NCBI GenBank assembly: GCA_009914645.1
Contig: VFLB01000322.1
Coordinates: forward strand, 1 to 8,748
From: Synechococcaceae bacterium Bin_79_3
GTDB taxonomy: Bacteria > Cyanobacteriota > Cyanobacteriia > PCC-6307 > Cyanobiaceae
Direction of reading: 5' to 3'
DNA: 8,748 nt
Shown piece by piece: positions 6,422-8,748 of the stretch. The notes below the pieces were generated by a model that searched no databases, was not told the origin of the DNA, and was given only the letters and a program-made list of their open reading frames with translations. The position numbers and the translations under genes are program-made. How positions within the stretch are numbered: position 1 is the first letter of the stretch; every line of letters begins with the position of its first letter.

Positions 6422-6436
6422 TGCACAGCTTGTGCA
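6422..6436. promoter_or_regulatory. Spaced palindrome in the glycosyltransferase/peroxiredoxin divergent gap
   Basis: TGCACA (6422-6427) and TGTGCA (6431-6436) are exact inverted copies separated by GCT. A second, overlapping inverted repeat, GCTTG-TG-CAAGC, covers 6428-6439. The site is in the middle of the 54-bp gap between divergent start codons, where a dimeric regulator could control one or both genes. It matches neither the cyanobacterial LexA site nor GTA-N8-TAC of NtcA. No bound factor is known, so this is an inference from position and symmetry. Confidence 0.35.
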
Positions 6437-6464
6437 AGCATTATTAAGCGTATTCCCTATGCAT

Positions 6465-7100
6465 ATGACCCTTCAACTCGGCGACACAGTTCCAAATTTC
6501 ACCCAAGACTCTCAGCTGGGATCCATCAATCTCTACGACTTTGCTGAAGGCAGCTGGGTGGTGCTCTTCTCTCACCCAGCTGACTACACCCCGGTATGCA
6601 CCACTGAGTTGGGCGAAGTAGCAAAACTAAGGCCCGAGTGGGAGAAGCGCAATGTAAAAACAATTGCTCTAAGTGTTGATTCAGCCGAAAGCCACAAAGG
6701 TTGGATTGGCGACATCAATGAGACCCAATGCACCCTTGTTGATTATCCAATTCTTGCCGATGCCGATAAAAGTGTGAGTGATCTCTACGGGATGATTCAT
6801 CCCAATGCACTTAACAATCTCACAGTGCGTTCAGTTTTTATCATTGATCCAAACAAAAAACTGCGTCTACAAATCACCTATCCAGCCAGCACTGGTCGCA
6901 ATTTCAATGAGATTCTGCGGGTGATCGATTCCTTGCAACTCACCGATAACCATCAGGTGGCAACACCTGTTAATTGGGTTGATGGCGATGATTGTGTAGT
7001 GGTGCCCTCGATTTCTACAGCAGAAGCACGGGTCAAATTCCCTAAAGGTGTAACTGAGGTAAAGCCATACCTGCGCACTACCCCCCAGCCAAACCGCTGA
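6465..7100 (+). CDS. 1-Cys peroxiredoxin (Prx6 type)
   Basis: This peroxidase reduces hydrogen peroxide and alkyl hydroperoxides through a single cysteine. From the ATG at 6465 it has 211 residues, the same length I recall for the cyanobacterial 1-Cys Prx (Synechocystis slr1198), and the whole chain reads like that protein. The active site is FSHPADYTPVCTTELG (35-50) with peroxidatic Cys-45; the PVCTTE form is specific to the Prx6 class. Other family blocks are SHKGWIGDI (76-84), YPILAD (94-99), LTVRSVFIIDP (119-129, with the conserved Arg), TYPASTGRNF (138-147) and a C-terminal arm ending RTTPQPNR. Cys-89 and Cys-177 are extra and are not family resolving residues. ATG at 6459 (MHMTLQ) or GTG at 6432 are possible longer starts, but family alignment favours MTLQLGD. 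The stop is one base before anmK. Confidence 0.94.
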   Translation: MTLQLGDTVPNFTQDSQLGSINLYDFAEGSWVVLFSHPADYTPVCTTELGEVAKLRPEWEKRNVKTIALSVDSAESHKGWIGDINETQCTLVDYPILADADKSVSDLYGMIHPNALNNLTVRSVFIIDPNKKLRLQITYPASTGRNFNEILRVIDSLQLTDNHQVATPVNWVDGDDCVVVPSISTAEARVKFPKGVTEVKPYLRTTPQPNR

Positions 7101-7101
7101 T

Positions 7102-8238
7102 ATGGCAACAACGGTGCTGGGCCTGATGAGTGGCACCAGCGCCGATGGGGTGGATGGTGTGCTGGTGAGGTTTTGGGGTAATACCCAGCGGCCCAGTTGG
7201 CAGATTCTCAATAGTGCCCATCACCCCTATCCAGGTGATTTGCAGCAACGCGTAGTGGCAGCCGGGCAGGGAAAACCCTTACCTGCTGCTGCTTGGCTAC
7301 AACTCGAGCAAGAAATCACCAAAGCCCAAGCTGTTTGCGCCCGCGCCACTGACCCAAAAAATTGTGCGCAGCTGGTGGGCTGCCATGGCCAAACCCTCTG
7401 GCATCAGCCACCCCAGCCACAACTGCTTGGCAGTAGTTGGCAAAGCCTTAATGCCGCAGCACTGGCGGAAATGCTGCAAAAGCCGGTGGTAAGTAATTTC
7501 CGCGCAGGTGATCTAGCCCGGGGCGGACAAGGGGCACCATTGGTGCCCAGCACCGATCAAGCCCTACTGCCAGCGGTTGGAGGTTGGCGTGCTGTTTTAA
7601 ATCTTGGCGGCATTGCGAACGTAACCTTGCTGCCGCCAGCCCATGGCCCCGATCAAACCAAGCCGTTACGGGGTTGGGATTGCGGCCCCGCCAATAGCTT
7701 GATTGATTTGGCGGTTCAATTTTTTAGTGCTGGCGCCCGCAGCTACGACCAAGACGGCAGCTGGGCTCTAGAGGGAAAGGTGCAAGAAGAATTGCTGCAG
7801 CAGTGGCTTAAGGAGCCCTACCTACAGAAAACACCACCAAAATCAACTGGCCGCGAGCTCTACGGACGGCAAGACCTGGAGGCGAGACTTTCAAGCCTTA
7901 GAAAAGCTGGAATTGAGGCAGCGGCAGACGCGATTGCCACCCTCACAGCGTTTAGTGCTGCTGCTATTGCAGCCGATCTGGATCGGGGTATAAAACCACT
8001 TGAACTTTTGATTTCTGGGGGCGGCTGCCGCAACAAAGCCCTGATGTTGCAATTGCGGAATCGCTGCCACGGGGTGTGGGTTAGGCCCCTAGCTGAGCTA
8101 GGAATTGGCCACCAAGAAAGAGAGGCCCTGGCCTTCGCGTTGTTGGCCTGGTGGCAACAACGGGGATTTGCAGCGGGTATGCCTTCTGTAACAGGAGCTA
8201 AGCGCTGCGGAATATTGGGGCAATTGGTGCGCCCTTAG
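7102..8238 (+). CDS. anmK: Anhydro-N-acetylmuramic acid kinase
   Basis: AnmK opens the 1,6-anhydro ring of anhydro-MurNAc and phosphorylates it with ATP to give MurNAc 6-phosphate, returning peptidoglycan turnover products to metabolism in the cytoplasm. The 378 residues show the family blocks in order: GLMSGTSADGVDGVLV (7-22, ATP-binding), VGCHGQTLWH (92-101), FRAGDLARGGQGAPLVP (133-149), LNLGGIANVT (166-175), WDCGPANSLID (192-202, in which Asp-193 is the likely catalytic base), LLISGGGCRNKALM (302-315), EALAFALLAW (341-350) and GMPSVTGA (359-366). The length is normal, and nothing essential looks missing. It begins one base after the peroxiredoxin stop, so translation is probably coupled. 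Its TAG overlaps the TAA of the leftward RHH gene by 4 bp. No MurQ etherase gene is seen in this window. Confidence 0.95.
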   Translation: MATTVLGLMSGTSADGVDGVLVRFWGNTQRPSWQILNSAHHPYPGDLQQRVVAAGQGKPLPAAAWLQLEQEITKAQAVCARATDPKNCAQLVGCHGQTLWHQPPQPQLLGSSWQSLNAAALAEMLQKPVVSNFRAGDLARGGQGAPLVPSTDQALLPAVGGWRAVLNLGGIANVTLLPPAHGPDQTKPLRGWDCGPANSLIDLAVQFFSAGARSYDQDGSWALEGKVQEELLQQWLKEPYLQKTPPKSTGRELYGRQDLEARLSSLRKAGIEAAADAIATLTAFSAAAIAADLDRGIKPLELLISGGGCRNKALMLQLRNRCHGVWVRPLAELGIGHQEREALAFALLAWWQQRGFAAGMPSVTGAKRCGILGQLVRP

Positions 8239-8519
8239 CGATTGAGGCGAATGCGGCGAGGCCGTCCCCGTAAACGCTTAACCGGGCTTTGTTGCTGGCG
8301 CTCCAACTGATTGCGTAGTTGCTCGCTCTTGCTTTGGGGGTTGGCAGCTTGCTCCCATTGGCTGAGCCCCTGCTGGATCAAAACCTTGGCCATATTGCTA
8401 ACTGTGCGGCTGTCTGCCTCGGCAGCGGCAGACAGCCGCTCCCAGAGCCCCTCAGGCAGCACCACCTGGATGCGCGGAGACTTGGATCTCCCACTGCTGG
8501 AGGTTTGACGAGTGGGCAC
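8235..8519 (-). CDS. Ribbon-helix-helix (CopG-like) DNA-binding protein with basic tail
   Basis: From a GTG at 8519 this gives 94 residues. The core SPRIQVVLPEGLWERLSAAA, then EADSRTVSNMAKVLIQQGL (about 14-52), has the strand-helix-helix pattern of RHH/CopG repressors, in which the beta strand enters the DNA major groove as a dimer. The C-terminal tail KRLRGRPRRIR (81-91) is very basic and contains RGRP, the core of an AT-hook. The frame stays open to an ATG at 8630, which would add 37 residues. I prefer the shorter form because the extra part has no RHH similarity, has fewer codons ending in G or C than the core, and would contain the bulged inverted repeat at 8546-8568. No toxin gene is adjacent, so an antitoxin role is unsupported. 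Function is a DNA-binding regulator; the target is unknown. Confidence 0.75.
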   Translation of the reverse strand: MPTRQTSSSGRSKSPRIQVVLPEGLWERLSAAAEADSRTVSNMAKVLIQQGLSQWEQAANPQSKSEQLRNQLERQQQSPVKRLRGRPRRIRLNR

Positions 8520-8545
8520 AGGATGGAACCCAGAGGCAGCAATAC

Positions 8546-8568
8546 TGACAAGTGTAGTAACACTGTCA
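8546..8568. promoter_or_regulatory. Bulged inverted repeat upstream of the RHH gene
   Basis: The left arm TGACA-A-GTGT (8546-8555) and right arm ACACTGTCA (8560-8568) are inverted copies with nine paired bases, one extra A in the left arm and an AGTA loop. A third related half-site, TGACAGT, lies at 8592-8598, next to the 8-bp palindrome ACTATAGT (8584-8591). The repeat ends 27 bp upstream of the preferred RHH start, a place where a self-regulating RHH repressor would bind. If the longer ATG start at 8630 is real, it lies inside the coding region instead. Confidence 0.35.
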
Positions 8569-8650
8569 TGGGTAGTATCCAGCACTATAGTTGACAGTAA
8601 GGGGTTGGCTTTCAATCCCTTGCTCTTCATATCCCGTGGCAGTTACGCCC

Positions 8651-8748
8651 ATGGCTCTAGCCTCCAAAAAAAGTGCTGAAAAAGGCGCTGAAAAAAGTGA
8701 TGTGCTGGTTTCAGCCGTTATCAGCACCTACCTGCTCACCCACCTTCA
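8651..8748 (+). CDS. 5' end of an unrecognised gene, cut by the window edge
   Basis: An open frame starts with ATG at 8651 and runs without a stop to the window end, giving 32 complete codons. The N-terminus is lysine- and alanine-rich (MALASKKSAEKGAEKSD) with a short repeated KxAEK unit, followed by a more ordered-looking VLVSAVISTYLLTHL that could be the first helix of a folded domain. I do not recognise it. It is divergent from the RHH gene. A perfect TTGACA at 8591-8596 lies upstream on this strand, but no good -10 box sits at the right distance. Confidence 0.6.
   Translation, partial: MALASKKSAEKGAEKSDVLVSAVISTYLLTHL

Noticed and set aside
8591..8619. Promoter for the gene at 8651 built on the perfect TTGACA at 8591
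   Set aside because: The best -10 candidate, TTCAAT at 8611, is only 14 bases away, and hexamers at 16-18 bases match poorly, so I do not call a promoter.
8235..8630. RHH protein as the antitoxin of a toxin-antitoxin pair
   Set aside because: Neither neighbour is a small toxin-like gene: anmK is on one side and the divergent unknown gene on the other.

Overview
The window looks like chromosomal DNA from a picocyanobacterium of the Synechococcus/Cyanobium type. The evidence is a DUF1400-type secreted protein, a cyanobacterial-style CoaX with an IGNS motif in place of DxGN, a 211-residue 1-Cys peroxiredoxin that reads like the cyanobacterial orthologues, mostly absent Shine-Dalgarno sequences, and very compact packing. 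This assignment comes from recognising the proteins, not from a database search. I see no rRNA, tRNA, transposase, integrase, phage gene or CRISPR array.

Layout. Positions 1-292 are AT-rich and non-coding, and end in a clear intrinsic terminator (228-255) that serves the leftward DUF1400 gene (349-966), which has its own promoter (993-1021). Next come a leftward pair, a 4'-phosphopantetheinyl transferase (PPTase) followed by a membrane-anchored protein of unknown function. Divergent from them, with overlapping start codons in a CCATGG, is a PrxQ/Bcp thiol peroxidase. It converges on and overlaps the leftward cysH-coaX pair (PAPS reductase, type III pantothenate kinase). A type II NADH dehydrogenase (4211-5365, rightward, good ribosome binding site) converges on a leftward family-4 glycosyltransferase. 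A 54-bp divergent gap leads to a rightward 1-Cys peroxiredoxin and, one base later, anmK (anhydro-N-acetylmuramic acid kinase). anmK overlaps by 4 bp at its stop with a leftward ribbon-helix-helix DNA-binding protein. Divergent from that, the first 98 bp of an unrecognised gene run off the right edge.

How the genes fit together. Most are housekeeping functions. The middle block has a coherent theme of sulfur, CoA and thiol redox: CysH feeds sulfite to cysteine synthesis, CoaX starts CoA synthesis, the PPTase spends CoA on carrier proteins, and PrxQ is a thiol-dependent peroxidase. CysH and the PPTase both release adenosine 3',5'-bisphosphate. AnmK recycles peptidoglycan, and the glycosyltransferase probably works on envelope polysaccharide.

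I found no clearly new multi-gene system. The points most worth a second look are an apparent reading-frame shift at the end of the DUF1400 gene, the start-codon overlap of the PPTase and PrxQ genes, and an RHH protein with an AT-hook-like tail beside a bulged inverted repeat. There are also a spaced palindrome between the glycosyltransferase and peroxiredoxin genes, and a 15-bp in-frame tandem repeat in coaX.
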